64,000 bases of DNA, taken from NCBI RefSeq assembly GCF_023195775.1, contig NZ_CP096205.1:2294001-2358000 (forward strand). The letters run 5' to 3'. Below the pieces are notes generated by a model that worked only from the letters and a program-made list of their open reading frames with translations, made no database searches and had not been told where the DNA came from. The translations under genes were made by a program, and so were the position numbers. Shown in pieces: positions 18,181-28,400 of the stretch (within the stretch, counting starts at the first letter, position 1; the number at the start of each line of letters is the position of its first letter). The stretch comes from Flavobacterium azooxidireducens. Lineage in GTDB: Bacteria; Bacteroidota; Bacteroidia; Flavobacteriales; Flavobacteriaceae.

Positions 18181-18271
18181 TTAAAATGATAAATAATAAA
18201 TTCATAAAGCAATTTCCCATTATCTTTTGAAAATCAATCCATTAAAATAATTAACATAAAAAAATACTATG

Positions 18272-18290
18272 TTTATTTAGAATAAATAAA
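18272..18290. promoter_or_regulatory. possible operator upstream of the heme receptor
   Basis: TTTATTT-AGAAT-AAATAAA forms a 7-5-7 inverted repeat ending 9 bases before the -7 element. Its place suggests a repressor site, perhaps an iron regulator, but it is AT-rich and could be chance. Confidence 0.3.
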
Positions 18291-18299
18291 AATAACATA

Positions 18300-18307
18300 T
18301 ATATTTG
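18300..18307 (+). promoter_or_regulatory. -7 element (TAtaTTTG) of the heme locus
   Basis: An exact TAnnTTTG match lies 29 bases before the GTG start of the receptor. A clear TTG -33 is not seen. Confidence 0.5.
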
Positions 18308-18336
18308 CTCAATATTATTTAGAAACAATCTTAATA

Positions 18337-20445
18337 GTGAAAAATCTAATCCCCATTTTATTCTTTTTATATGCTTCATCAAGTTGGGCACAAGTAGTTG
18401 ACACCACCAAAACAATCGCTTTAGCTGATGTTGTTGTCACCGGTCAATTTGAACCGCAATCTTTAAAAAAATCGGTTCATAATGTTCGTGTTATAACAAG
18501 TCAAGATATTAAAAACCTTGCTGCAAACAATTTGGGTGATGTATTAAATCAATATTTAAACATCACTGTAAGACCAAGTAGCAGCACCGGCCGTTCAACC
18601 GTTTCGATGTTTGGCTTAGATGCACAATATTTCAAAATTTTAGTAGATAATATTCCATTAGTCAACGAAGCGGGATTTGGTAACAATGTCGATTTATCAC
18701 AAATTAACCTCAACGACATCGAACGAATTGAAATCATAGAAGGCTCAATGGGCGTAACTCATGGAGCAAATGCCGTTTCCGGAATTTTGAATATCATCAC
18801 TAAAAAAAGCAATACACACAAATGGGCCATCAGCACAACGCTGCAAGAAGAAACCATTGGCAACGAATACGAATGGTTTGATAAAGGAAGACACATTCAA
18901 AACTTAAAAGTAGCTCATAACATTTCAGAGAATTGGTTTGCCAGTATTGGCATGAATCGCAATGATTTTCAGGGATTTTTAAATGACCAAAAAGGAAAAA
19001 ATCATTCTGAAAACGACGGACAAAGAGGTTATCGTTGGCTACCAAAAGAGCAATGGAATTCAACCGCTTTAGTCAGTTTCAGAAAAGGTAATTTTCAAGC
19101 GTTTTACAAATTTGAATATCTAGATGAACAAGTTGATTTTTTCAATAGTGTCGTTCAATCCGGTTTCAGCAGTCAGTTAGGAGCTTATAAGTACGGCGAT
19201 GACATCCGTTATTTTACCAATCGATTTTACCATCATTTGAATGCGGTTGGAAAATTATTTTCCAAAGTAAATTACAACATTTCAGTTTCGCATCAATTAC
19301 AAGAAAGATTATTTGAAGAATTCAGGTATAATATTTCAGCAAGAAACGAAATGAACAATAATGAATTTAAAGATCAATCGATGGAAGTCTTTTATTCAAT
19401 CGGAAACTTCAGCAACTTTTTTAACAATGACAAATTCGATTTACAATTGGGTTATGAACTAGTCAATAATTACGGTTTTTCATTAATTGAAGGAGAAAAT
19501 AATACCACCAAAACCATACGTGAGCGAATTGACAATTACGATATTTTTGCGGTTTCGGAAGTTAAACTTTCCTCTACATTTTCACTTCGTCCGGGTGCTC
19601 GTTACTCTTTTCAATCCAAATTCGACAATCAATATGCTCTTTCTTTAGGTGCCAGACAATTATTTAAGGACAATTTAGAAATGCGGGCTTCTATTGGAAA
19701 ATCATTCCGAACGCCCAATTTTGAAGAAATGTTTAACGAAATGATTTTCTCTGGACATTTTTTTGTCGGTAATGAAAACTTAACTCCGGAAATAAGCACT
19801 TCCTACGAAGCAAGTTTAAAAAAGCGATTTTCTGTTGGTTCTGATGTGGCTGTTTCTACAAATTTAATTGCCAGTTTTATGGATATCAAAGACAGAATCG
19901 ATATGGCTTTAATCGGTTTTGATGAAACCACAAATAATCCAATGTATCAATACATCAACATCAACAAATATAATATGTGGAATGTTTCCACGAATAATCA
20001 ATTGGAATACAACCAATGGCGATTCAATTTAGGAGCTTCTTTAGTGGGGATTTCCCGTTTAATTGATGATGGTGAATTTACTTCTGATGACAAATACCTT
20101 TATTCATTCAACCTGAATAGCAGTGTATCATACAACATTAAAAAGTGGAATACCATTGCTTCCTTATATTACAAATTCACCGGAAAAACACAGCAATTTG
20201 TAGCGGGTCAGCAAGGTTATACTTTGTCTGATATCGAATCGTATAATTGGTTGGATGCTTCTATTCAAAAGAATTTTCTAGATGATAAATTGGAACTCAC
20301 CATCGGAGCACGAAATTTGTTCAACATAACCGACATCAACCAAACCAACCTAAATCAAGGCGGCGGACATTCCGTTTCCTCTCAAATTTTACTGGCTTAC
20401 GGAACCAGTTATTTTACCAAACTAACGTATAACCTCAATTTTTAA
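18337..20445 (+). CDS. hmuR: TonB-dependent outer-membrane receptor, probably for heme
   Basis: This 702-residue receptor starts with a signal peptide (MKNLIPILFFLYASSSWAQ) from a GTG codon. A plug domain follows, about residues 30-155 (ADVVVTGQF, DIERIEIIEGSMGVTHGANAVSG), then a beta-barrel with the usual GKSFRTPNFEEMF block and a C-terminal strand ending in Phe (TKLTYNLNF). The substrate is inferred from the genes downstream in the same direction: an HmuY lipoprotein, a heme ABC transporter and a HemS-type protein. The barrel alone would not distinguish heme from another substrate. The receptor would use TonB energy to bring heme into the periplasm. Confidence 0.88.
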   Translation: MKNLIPILFFLYASSSWAQVVDTTKTIALADVVVTGQFEPQSLKKSVHNVRVITSQDIKNLAANNLGDVLNQYLNITVRPSSSTGRSTVSMFGLDAQYFKILVDNIPLVNEAGFGNNVDLSQINLNDIERIEIIEGSMGVTHGANAVSGILNIITKKSNTHKWAISTTLQEETIGNEYEWFDKGRHIQNLKVAHNISENWFASIGMNRNDFQGFLNDQKGKNHSENDGQRGYRWLPKEQWNSTALVSFRKGNFQAFYKFEYLDEQVDFFNSVVQSGFSSQLGAYKYGDDIRYFTNRFYHHLNAVGKLFSKVNYNISVSHQLQERLFEEFRYNISARNEMNNNEFKDQSMEVFYSIGNFSNFFNNDKFDLQLGYELVNNYGFSLIEGENNTTKTIRERIDNYDIFAVSEVKLSSTFSLRPGARYSFQSKFDNQYALSLGARQLFKDNLEMRASIGKSFRTPNFEEMFNEMIFSGHFFVGNENLTPEISTSYEASLKKRFSVGSDVAVSTNLIASFMDIKDRIDMALIGFDETTNNPMYQYININKYNMWNVSTNNQLEYNQWRFNLGASLVGISRLIDDGEFTSDDKYLYSFNLNSSVSYNIKKWNTIASLYYKFTGKTQQFVAGQQGYTLSDIESYNWLDASIQKNFLDDKLELTIGARNLFNITDINQTNLNQGGGHSVSSQILLAYGTSYFTKLTYNLNF

Positions 20446-20464
20446 TTTTATAAAATCAATCACA

Positions 20465-21547
20465 ATGAAAAAAGGATTTTTTATTTTATCACTTAGTATT
20501 TTAGCACTTGCATCTTGTTCAAGCGATGATGAAAGCACACCTTATGTTCCACCGATTTCAGAAGCTGTAGTTGAAGCTTCAACAGGAGGCCCAAACCAAC
20601 AAAATCAATTGTATGTCGATTTAAGTACGTCAACCAAAACTTCTGTTGCAAGAGAATCTTGGGATTTAGGTTTTTCTTCAGGTTCAGCTTTTAGAGTAGC
20701 CATAAACGGTTCATTAAAAATGGCTGTAAAACAATTGAATACAACCAATATCGATGAGGTTCAAACGGAAGATGCATCGGTTTCAGTAGGTTTTTCAACG
20801 TTAGCATCGTTAGGTTATGTTGACAATCCAACCGGAATTTTAGAAGGTCCGGGAGCTGGAGTAGGAACAGCCATTGCCGAAATTTCTGCCAACGATGCAG
20901 ACAACAAAGTGTATTTGGTAAACTTAGGTTTTAAAGCCGGAACTACCACCCCAAATCTTGGAGCTGTTGCCACCGATGGAGATCCAAGAGGTTGGAAAAA
21001 AATCAGAATTACCAGAAGTGGAAATAACTACGTGTTGCAATATGCCGATTTAGGTGCAACCACACATTCAACGGTGACCATTTCTAAAAATACAGCATTT
21101 CATTTTTCATTCTTCAGTTTAGTTAGCGGGCAAGAAGTTACTGCTCAACCTGAAAAAGGTAAATGGGATTTGAATTTTACCACATTTACCAACTATTTCC
21201 CTTATATGGGAGCTGATGTAACCTATGGTTATGCCGATTTTATTACCACAAACGTAAAAGGAGGAACAACTGTTTATGAACTTTTAACAGCAGATGTGGC
21301 GTATGACACTTTCGTTTTAGCAGATGTAATCGAATCGTCATTCACCGTTTCTGCCACAGACCAAAGAGTCATTGGTGCAAACTGGCGTTCAGGTGGCGGA
21401 CCGGGTGCTTTACCAAGCATAAGAGACGACCGTTTTTATGTATTGAAAGATGTGGAAGGAAACATTTACAAACTTCGCTTTTTATCGTTAACCAATGATG
21501 CAGGCGAAAGAGGTTTCCCGGTTTTTGAATATGAAATATTGAACTAA
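20465..21547 (+). CDS. hmuY: HmuY-family heme-binding lipoprotein
   Basis: The lipoprotein signal ends in lipobox LASC (C18), followed by SSDDE, a surface-export signal. The blocks SWDLGFSSGSAFRVAINGSL and KGKWDLNFTTF are characteristic of the HmuY domain, which captures heme from host or environmental hemoproteins and hands it to HmuR. At 360 residues it is longer than the Porphyromonas protein. The two His ligands known there cannot be placed with confidence; nearby Met residues could serve, as in some Bacteroides homologues. The gene is 19 bases after hmuR and surely co-transcribed with it. Confidence 0.9.
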   Translation: MKKGFFILSLSILALASCSSDDESTPYVPPISEAVVEASTGGPNQQNQLYVDLSTSTKTSVARESWDLGFSSGSAFRVAINGSLKMAVKQLNTTNIDEVQTEDASVSVGFSTLASLGYVDNPTGILEGPGAGVGTAIAEISANDADNKVYLVNLGFKAGTTTPNLGAVATDGDPRGWKKIRITRSGNNYVLQYADLGATTHSTVTISKNTAFHFSFFSLVSGQEVTAQPEKGKWDLNFTTFTNYFPYMGADVTYGYADFITTNVKGGTTVYELLTADVAYDTFVLADVIESSFTVSATDQRVIGANWRSGGGPGALPSIRDDRFYVLKDVEGNIYKLRFLSLTNDAGERGFPVFEYEILN

Positions 21548-21576
21548 TAATTACTGAGTTTTTTGTTTGTATGGAT

Positions 21577-21606
21577 AATCGGGCTGGTGACACGGCTCGG
21601 TTTTCT
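21577..21606 (+). terminator. weak hairpin between hmuY and hmuT, possible attenuator
   Basis: Stem AATCGGGC / GCTCGGTT (two G-T pairs) with a 10-base loop, then TTTTCTT. The gap has 128 bases and no obvious promoter, so the hairpin may lower transporter expression relative to the surface proteins. Confidence 0.45.
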
Positions 21607-21675
21607 TAAACAAATAATAACTTAATGAACCTTAATTTCTTAATGGTTTTAAAAAAATACTTAAAGTCAAAAACT

Positions 21676-22509
21676 ATGAAAAATACAATCACATTTCTTT
21701 TTTGTTTGGTTTGTATCGTTACCTTTTCAAATGAAAATCAACAAAATCAATCACGAATTATCACCCTAAATGGATCCATCACCGAAATGGTTTGTGCTCT
21801 TGGCTATCAAGACAAAATTGTGGCAACCGATGTCACGAGTACGTTTCCAACCACTTTAAAAGTAAAAGATTTGGGTCACGTGCGAACCCTTTCCATCGAA
21901 TCAATTATGGCCTTAAAACCAACATTGATTTTAGCAACAGAAAAAGATATGAACCCCGATTTAGCTTCCAAATTGAAAGCTTCCGGTGTAAAAACCCATA
22001 TTTTTAAACAAGAGTTCTCCATTCAAGGAACTAAAAACTTAATTCAAGAAGTGGCGACTGTTTTAGGTGAAAAAAACTTCACTGCTTTGCAATCGTCCAT
22101 TGATAAAAAAGTAAAAAATGCAAAAGCAATTCCATCCAAACCAAAAGTGTTATTTGTTTATGCTCGTGGTGCCGGAACATTAATGGTTGCCGGAAAAAAC
22201 ACACCGGTTGACAAAATGATTGCTTTAGCCGGAGGACAAAATGCAGTGAGCGGATTTGATGATTTTAAACCGTTAACACCTGAAGCTTTGTTGGCTAATA
22301 ATCCTGATTACATCCTCTTTTTTGATTCCGGTTTACAAAGTTTAGGCGGAGTAGAAGGAGCTTTAAAAATTGAAGGTCTAGCTAAAACAAAAGCCGGAAA
22401 AAATAAAAATATTATCGCAATGGACGGTGCTTTGCTATCCGGTTTCGGACCAAGAGTTGGCGAAGGAGTAGTGGAACTTAATCAATTAATTTCAGGAAAT
22501 GCCAAATAA
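21676..22509 (+). CDS. hmuT: heme ABC transporter substrate-binding protein
   Basis: This is a periplasmic binding protein of the TroA/BtuF fold. It has a signal peptide, then RIITLNGSITEMVCALGYQD, LKPTLILATEKD, a spacer helix, and C-terminal GFGPRVGEGVVELNQL, which is typical of HmuT. It delivers heme to HmuUV. I start at 21676 (MKNTITFLF) because this gives a proper signal peptide; the frame runs 17 codons further upstream. The 3' end overlaps hmuU by 11 bases, so translation is probably coupled. Confidence 0.92.
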   Translation: MKNTITFLFCLVCIVTFSNENQQNQSRIITLNGSITEMVCALGYQDKIVATDVTSTFPTTLKVKDLGHVRTLSIESIMALKPTLILATEKDMNPDLASKLKASGVKTHIFKQEFSIQGTKNLIQEVATVLGEKNFTALQSSIDKKVKNAKAIPSKPKVLFVYARGAGTLMVAGKNTPVDKMIALAGGQNAVSGFDDFKPLTPEALLANNPDYILFFDSGLQSLGGVEGALKIEGLAKTKAGKNKNIIAMDGALLSGFGPRVGEGVVELNQLISGNAK

Positions 22510-23533
22510 ACTCGTTACCTACCTGCTTTTAAGTATTTTATTGCTGATTATTTTAGCAACCGTATCTTTATTTGTAGGGGTGTATGAATTTGAAACCGAC
22601 GTATTTTCCATCCTGAAAAGTTTCTTTATTTCTTCCACAGAAGTCTCAGAAGCAGATCAGTACATTTTATTTGATTTACGCTTACCGCGAATTGTGATGG
22701 GCATTCTTATTGGCAGTATGTTATCCGTTTCGGGAACGTGTATGCAAGGGATGTTCAAAAATCCACTAGCAACTCCCGATTTAATTGGGATTACCTCGGG
22801 AGCTACTTTGTTTGCCGCTACTTCCATTGTTTTGGGTGGTGTTTTAAAAGCATTCATTCCGGAAAGTTTACATTTTTATTTGTTGAGTTTGATGGCCTTT
22901 TTAGGCTCTTTACTCACAATGTTGATTGTGTATAAAATCGCTACCGTTAACGGAAAAACCAATGTGGTTATGATGTTGCTTACCGGAGTAGCCATTACAG
23001 CCATCGGATTTGCTTTCACCGGATTTTTAATTTACATCTCCAAAGAAGAACAACTTCGTGACTTGACTTTTTGGAATTTAGGAAGCTTGGCCGGAGCAAC
23101 TTGGATGAAAAACGGTTTACTTTTAGTAGTTTTATTGATTTCCTATTTCTTTTTATTAGGAAAAGGAAAATCGTTAAACGCTTTGATGTTAGGCGAAAAT
23201 GATGCAAAACATTTAGGTGTTCCTGTAGAGAAAATCAAAAAGCAAATTGTAGTTTTTACCGCTTTGATGGTTGGAACGACTGTCGCTTTTTCAGGCACAA
23301 TTGGTTTTGTCGGATTAGTAATTCCGTATATTTTGCGGTTGATTTTTAAATCCAATTATCAATTGATTTTACCTTTATCGGCTGTTTTTGGAAGTATTTT
23401 ATTAGTTGTTGCGGACACCATCAGTCGGACGATAGTGGCACCATCAGAAATTCCAATCGGCATTTTGACAGCGATGTTAGGAGCACCGGTTTTTATTCTT
23501 ATTTTAATCAAAAATAAAAAATCAATTGTATGA
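22499..23533 (+). CDS. hmuU: heme ABC transporter permease (FecCD family)
   Basis: This 344-residue inner-membrane permease has about nine or ten hydrophobic helices. FecCD motifs are visible: DLRLPRIVMGILIGSMLSVSGTCMQ near residues 57-81, NPLATPDLIGITSGA, LTFWNLGSLAGATW and GTIGFVGLVIPYILRL near the cytoplasmic coupling loop. It forms the channel for heme with HmuV and HmuT. It overlaps hmuT by 11 bases and hmuV by four (ATGA). Confidence 0.94.
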   Translation: MPNKLVTYLLLSILLLIILATVSLFVGVYEFETDVFSILKSFFISSTEVSEADQYILFDLRLPRIVMGILIGSMLSVSGTCMQGMFKNPLATPDLIGITSGATLFAATSIVLGGVLKAFIPESLHFYLLSLMAFLGSLLTMLIVYKIATVNGKTNVVMMLLTGVAITAIGFAFTGFLIYISKEEQLRDLTFWNLGSLAGATWMKNGLLLVVLLISYFFLLGKGKSLNALMLGENDAKHLGVPVEKIKKQIVVFTALMVGTTVAFSGTIGFVGLVIPYILRLIFKSNYQLILPLSAVFGSILLVVADTISRTIVAPSEIPIGILTAMLGAPVFILILIKNKKSIV

Positions 23534-24306
23534 TAGTTGCTCACAAAATATCGTATGCTCACAAAAAAGTGGCGATTCTTCAAAACATTGATGTAGATGT
23601 TAATTATGGCGAATTGGTAGTGATTGTCGGACCAAATGGTGCCGGAAAATCTACTTTATTGTCGATGTTGGCCAACGAAATGACCGATAACGAAGAACCT
23701 ATTTTTTTTAAAAAGAAAACCTTTGAAGAGTGGGATCATAAACTGTTACCCCTTCACAAAGCCAAGTTTTCGCAACAATACAATCACGACATTCCGCTCA
23801 CAGTGGAAGAAGTGGTTTTGATGGGAAGGTATCCGTATTTTGAATCCGTTCCATCCAAAGAAGATAAAACTGCGGTTGAAAAAGCAATGGTTGAAACGGA
23901 TGTAATTCCATTCGCCAAAAGAAGTTACAACACTCTTTCCGGTGGCGAAAAGCAGCGAGTGCATTTGGCTCGTGTACTCACACAATTGGACAACGAAGTG
24001 GCTCATAAATTATTATTTTTAGATGAACCGCTCAACAATTTAGATGTGTTGCACCAACATACCGTGATGCAATCCATCCGAACATTTACTCAAAAAGCAA
24101 ACACTGCCGTGGTGGTGTTACACGATTTGAATTTGGCAGCACAATTTGCCACACATATAATAATGATGAAGAAAGGAAAAGTCTTTTGTCAAGGAAAACC
24201 AACCGACGTTTTTACAGGAGAAAATATCAGCCAGGTCTATAATTTTCCGTGTACGATTTGCACCAATCCGATCAATCAAAATCCGTTAATATTATTTGGA
24301 ACTTAA
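23530..24306 (+). CDS. hmuV: heme ABC transporter ATP-binding protein
   Basis: This 258-residue ATPase has Walker A GPNGAGKST near residue 35, a Q-loop region, ABC signature LSGGEKQRVHLARVL, Walker B LLFLDEPLNNLD and switch His in VVLHDLN. It powers heme import through HmuU. The start overlaps the hmuU stop by four bases. The 3' part of the protein contains two closely spaced Cys (CTICTN), as in several homologues. Confidence 0.95.
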   Translation: MIVAHKISYAHKKVAILQNIDVDVNYGELVVIVGPNGAGKSTLLSMLANEMTDNEEPIFFKKKTFEEWDHKLLPLHKAKFSQQYNHDIPLTVEEVVLMGRYPYFESVPSKEDKTAVEKAMVETDVIPFAKRSYNTLSGGEKQRVHLARVLTQLDNEVAHKLLFLDEPLNNLDVLHQHTVMQSIRTFTQKANTAVVVLHDLNLAAQFATHIIMMKKGKVFCQGKPTDVFTGENISQVYNFPCTICTNPINQNPLILFGT

Positions 24307-24321
24307 TATAATCATACAAAC

Positions 24322-25359
24322 ATGAATACAACAGAAACAACATTAAAAAATCAATGGGAAGCGTTGAAAGCAACAACTCCTTATCTTAGAATTAGAAATG
24401 CAGCTGAGCAATTAGGCGTAAGCGAAGCCGAATTGTTAGCTACCCAAATCGGAGAAACCGTTACTCGTTTGAAACCTGAATTTTCATCCATTTTATCAGA
24501 AATTGAAACTTTAGGAAAAGTTATGGCTTTGACGCGTAACGAAGAATGTGTTCACGAACGCAAAGGAGTTTATTTGAATCCGGATTTCAGCAGTCCACAC
24601 GCAGGATTATTTGTTGGTGAAGATATTGACTTGCGAATTTTTCTTTCCGCTTGGGATAAAGCGTATGCCGTGAGTGAAACTTCCGAACACGGAAGTCGAA
24701 AAAGTTTACAGTTTTTTGGGAAAGATGGTTTGGCGATTCACAAAATCTATTTAACTCCTGACAGTAACGAAGCTGCGTTTGATGTTTTAGTTGAAAAATA
24801 CAAATCAGAAAATCAAGAAACGACTGAAACTACTACAGAAGTTGCCGCTTTACCTACTGAAAAATCGGATACAGAAATTGATGTAGAAGGATTTCAAAAA
24901 GCGTGGGTTGAATTAAAAGATACGCACGAATTTTTTGGCATGTTGAAAAAATTCGGTGTAACCAGAACTCAAGCTTTACGTTTGGCTCCGAATGATTATT
25001 TTGCTAAAAAAGTAGAAAAAGAAGTAATTGTTACATTATTGGAAGAAGCGGCGAAACAAAAACTACCTATTATGGTTTTTGTTGGAAATCGAGGAAATAT
25101 TCAAATTCATACCGGAACAGTTCGCAAAACTATGTGGCACGGAACGTGGTATAATGTGATGGATCCTGATTTTAATTTACATTTAGATATGTCAAAAATT
25201 GCACAAACGTACATCGTTAGAAAACCAACGGAAGATGGTGTGGTTACAGCTATTGAAGTATTTAATGATAAAGGAGATATCATAGTTCAATTTTTCGGAA
25301 AAAGAAAACCGGGAATTCCGGAGTTGGAAGGTTGGAGAGAGATTGTGGCGGGGTTGTAA
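24322..25359 (+). CDS. hmuS: hemin-degrading factor / cytoplasmic heme protein (HemS/ChuS family)
   Basis: This 345-residue cytoplasmic protein has the duplicated HemS fold: half one about 10-165 (LRIRNAAEQLGVSEAELLATQ, FFGKDGLAIHKIY) and half two about 195-340 (DTHEFFGMLKKFGVTRTQALRLA, WYNVMDPDFNLHLDM). The linker is Thr/Glu-rich. Members bind incoming heme and either release iron or pass heme on. The gene is the last of the heme operon, 16 bases after hmuV, and is followed by a terminator shared with the convergent giant gene. Confidence 0.92.
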   Translation: MNTTETTLKNQWEALKATTPYLRIRNAAEQLGVSEAELLATQIGETVTRLKPEFSSILSEIETLGKVMALTRNEECVHERKGVYLNPDFSSPHAGLFVGEDIDLRIFLSAWDKAYAVSETSEHGSRKSLQFFGKDGLAIHKIYLTPDSNEAAFDVLVEKYKSENQETTETTTEVAALPTEKSDTEIDVEGFQKAWVELKDTHEFFGMLKKFGVTRTQALRLAPNDYFAKKVEKEVIVTLLEEAAKQKLPIMVFVGNRGNIQIHTGTVRKTMWHGTWYNVMDPDFNLHLDMSKIAQTYIVRKPTEDGVVTAIEVFNDKGDIIVQFFGKRKPGIPELEGWREIVAGL

Positions 25360-25393
25360 TGTGGCAATTAGACAATGTGTCAATTAGACAATG
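25357..25393. repeat. post-stop CAATTAGACAATG repeat
   Basis: Starting on the hmuS stop codon, TAATGTGGCAATTAGACAATG is followed by a second GTCAATTAGACAATG. The same family follows the stop of the receiver gene at 37831-37883, and a trace follows the DUF1801 gene near 45748. Confidence 0.6.
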
Positions 25394-25418
25394 AGGTTGA
25401 ACCTAATTAACTGAAATA

Positions 25419-25452
25419 AAAAGAGGCTGTCCAATTAAGGTCAGCCTCTTTT
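25419..25452. terminator. bidirectional intrinsic terminator
   Basis: Stem AAAAGAGGCTG / CAGCCTCTTTT with a 12-base loop lies between the convergent hmuS and giant T9SS genes. T runs occur on both strands, so it can serve both. Confidence 0.88.
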
Positions 25453-25474
25453 ACTTTTACTATGTTTCCTAATT

Positions 25475-28400
25475 CTAATACAAGAATATCTTTTTAGTCA
25501 TTGTTCCATTTAACGTAGTTACTTGAACCAAAATTATTTGATCTGCGACTTGATAGAATGGTGTGCTGAACTCATTTTTGTTTATACCATTTTGAGTAAA
25601 AATCAATCTTCCCATCAAATCATACACTTTTATATTTTCAATACCTTGGTTGTTGGTATTGATGTGAAGCACTTTTTGTGAAGCATAAACGGTTATATCA
25701 TTATTGAATAAATGATCATTTTCTGAAAGTGCATCTTGAAACACTAATTCGAATCGAGCATTATGAACGCCCGAAGTACTTTCAAAAGAATACGAACTCA
25801 TTCGAATATCGTGAATAATTCCTGTTTGATTGTCTTTAATGAAAATTCCAACACTTGAGTCTTCAAATAAACCATCAAATTGTGCTAATGAAATGGAGAA
25901 AGTTCCGGATTGTGTTGTGCTAAATCCTAATGGAACTACATCAGATGCTGTAAACGGCAAACTTCTTCCTTGAATAATATACGCTTCATTATCTAAAACC
26001 GTTGAAAAGTAATTAGGACTATCATTAATGTATTTTCCGTCGATGGCAGCATCAATCCCGGAAGTAGCTCCTGTCATGTAAGCCACCATCAATTGCCCCA
26101 TATTTCCACTTGGATTCGACATATTTAACCAAACACGGTGACGTTCAGGATTATTTGTTATTTCTTGATTTGATCTCAAAAATTGATTTTCAGTATTACT
26201 TACACGCATTGCATTCGTAAATACTAAATTAGCTGAAGTTGATTTCACAAGAAACCCTTGACCCACCTGTAAAATTCCATTTGGAACAATTGAACTGCCT
26301 CCACCTGCATTTTCAACACCACCTGCAGTAGTATAAGTGGCATAGGAACTGTTATCTGAATTATTAACCTTTCGCCAAAAATACAAAGGTTCATCTATAT
26401 CATTTGTGATAATAAAAGCATTCGCTGATATTGTTGAAGGATAAGGATTTCCAATGGCATTGTAAGTATCAGGTGTTACGGCAAGATTATAAATTCCATT
26501 ATTAGGCACTCCCGAAAAAGTTCCTAACCATTGACTTGGAGTAGCAGAGAAATTATTCGGCATACGAATCAAATACCCTTTGACTGCGGAAAAAGTTGTT
26601 GAAGAAGGATTTACTGTAGCATAAATATCTGTGGTAGGATTGTATTCATAAAAACGATTTGCTACTGTTTGTGGAGAAAAAGCCAATAAATTTTGTCCCG
26701 AAACCGGTGACGACCATAAGTTATAATCCAAGCGTCTTACTTCGTTAGACGTGAATCTTTTTACCACAATTGAACCTGAGTTGACCACATCATCAATTTG
26801 AATCAAATTAGCATTGCTTTCTAACGCAAATTGAGCACCTGCATCTACCGTTATTTCTTTATTCAAATAGAAAGTGTGTGTTGGATTTACGGTTACAATA
26901 GCAGGACTTTGTAAGATTATTGAACAAGCATATAAATCGCCTGTAGATGAATAATTTCCTGTAAATATAACAGCTGTTGTGTCATCGGGAAGACCATTAC
27001 TCCATGAAGAACCGTTCCAGGTTGTAGAACTAAACGAAATTGTAGCTACGGTGGAATAAACCAAATCACAACTGGCGTCTTGTAAAACAGCTCTAAAATA
27101 AGTGGTTTCAGTTATTGGGCCTACAATAGAACCTACTAATTCTGTTTCGGTTACACTATAATTTGTTGGTGAAGAAAAAGAAATAGTTGTGTCACTTTCC
27201 CAATAAATAATTGTTCCAACTGATCCTTCTAATACTAACGTATCAGGCTCAGATGAAGCACATACATTTTGACTGGTTAATGTACCGCCTACTGTTGTTG
27301 GTAAAATAATTACTTCAGCAGATGCAGTAGTTTCTATACCGTTATTATCTGTAATAGTTACTTCGTAGATTATTGTACTTGGAGTTGTGCTTGGTGGTGT
27401 TGCCGTAGCTTCATCTCCTAAACTTTGGTTCCATGAAAACGTGTATGGAGGCGTGCCACCTTGAACGTTTGCCACTAATTCAATTTCTGAATCAATACAA
27501 AAAGTACCAAATCCGGAAATAGAAACTTCTAATGGATTTCCTTCAATTCCTGTGATTATCAAAGTTGAATTTACTTCTAAAGAAGCATCATTAATAACGA
27601 TTTGTGATGTTTCTAAGTTATTGAAAGTCACCCAAGGATTTGTAAATTGGTTGTATGTGCCTTGAAATAATGCTCCAACGATATTTGTTTCTGTACCAAT
27701 AACATCCGTCGTTTCATAATTTGCTACGACAGAAATTATTCCGGAAGTAATTCCCGAATGTTCCATTTCCCAATATCTGCTTAATGTATTGGTAATACTA
27801 TTGTTATTAGGATGAACTGCATTAACGACAGAAAAACCGATGTACGCATTTGAAAAAGTACCTGAAGAAATTGTAGCAGTAATTGGTGTGTATTTAAGCC
27901 CACCCAAAGTTCGTTCTCCAATCGGGAATGTATAGGAATCTATTTGTTCAAAATTTCTTCGAACTTTTCCTGTTCCACTCGTTATAATCATATTGGAAGT
28001 ACTGAAACTTCCGGCTATTGGATTTAGCCCTACGGTTAGATTATAATCGCCAATTTCTACAATTCCTTGTGTAAGGGTGAATGTTCCATTTACTGTAACA
28101 GGTGAGGCTAATTTTACTTCGCCAAACGTATTATTAATTGTTAAATTAGAAAAAGAGGGAGCGATAGTTCCTCCAATAATTTGTGTAGCAACACCATTCA
28201 TTACAAGTGCTTTACCTGAAAAATCAACAGCTTGATTTAAAGTCAAATTTCCTGAAATATTTTGATTTGAAGGAAATATAGCTCCGGTTCCATTAATTAC
28301 TAAATTATTGTAAGCTGCTAATGCTCCAGTTGGAATCGCAAGTGTTTGATTTGTTCCCGAATAAATAATCGTATTAGAAACCGGACCTGAATACAAATCA

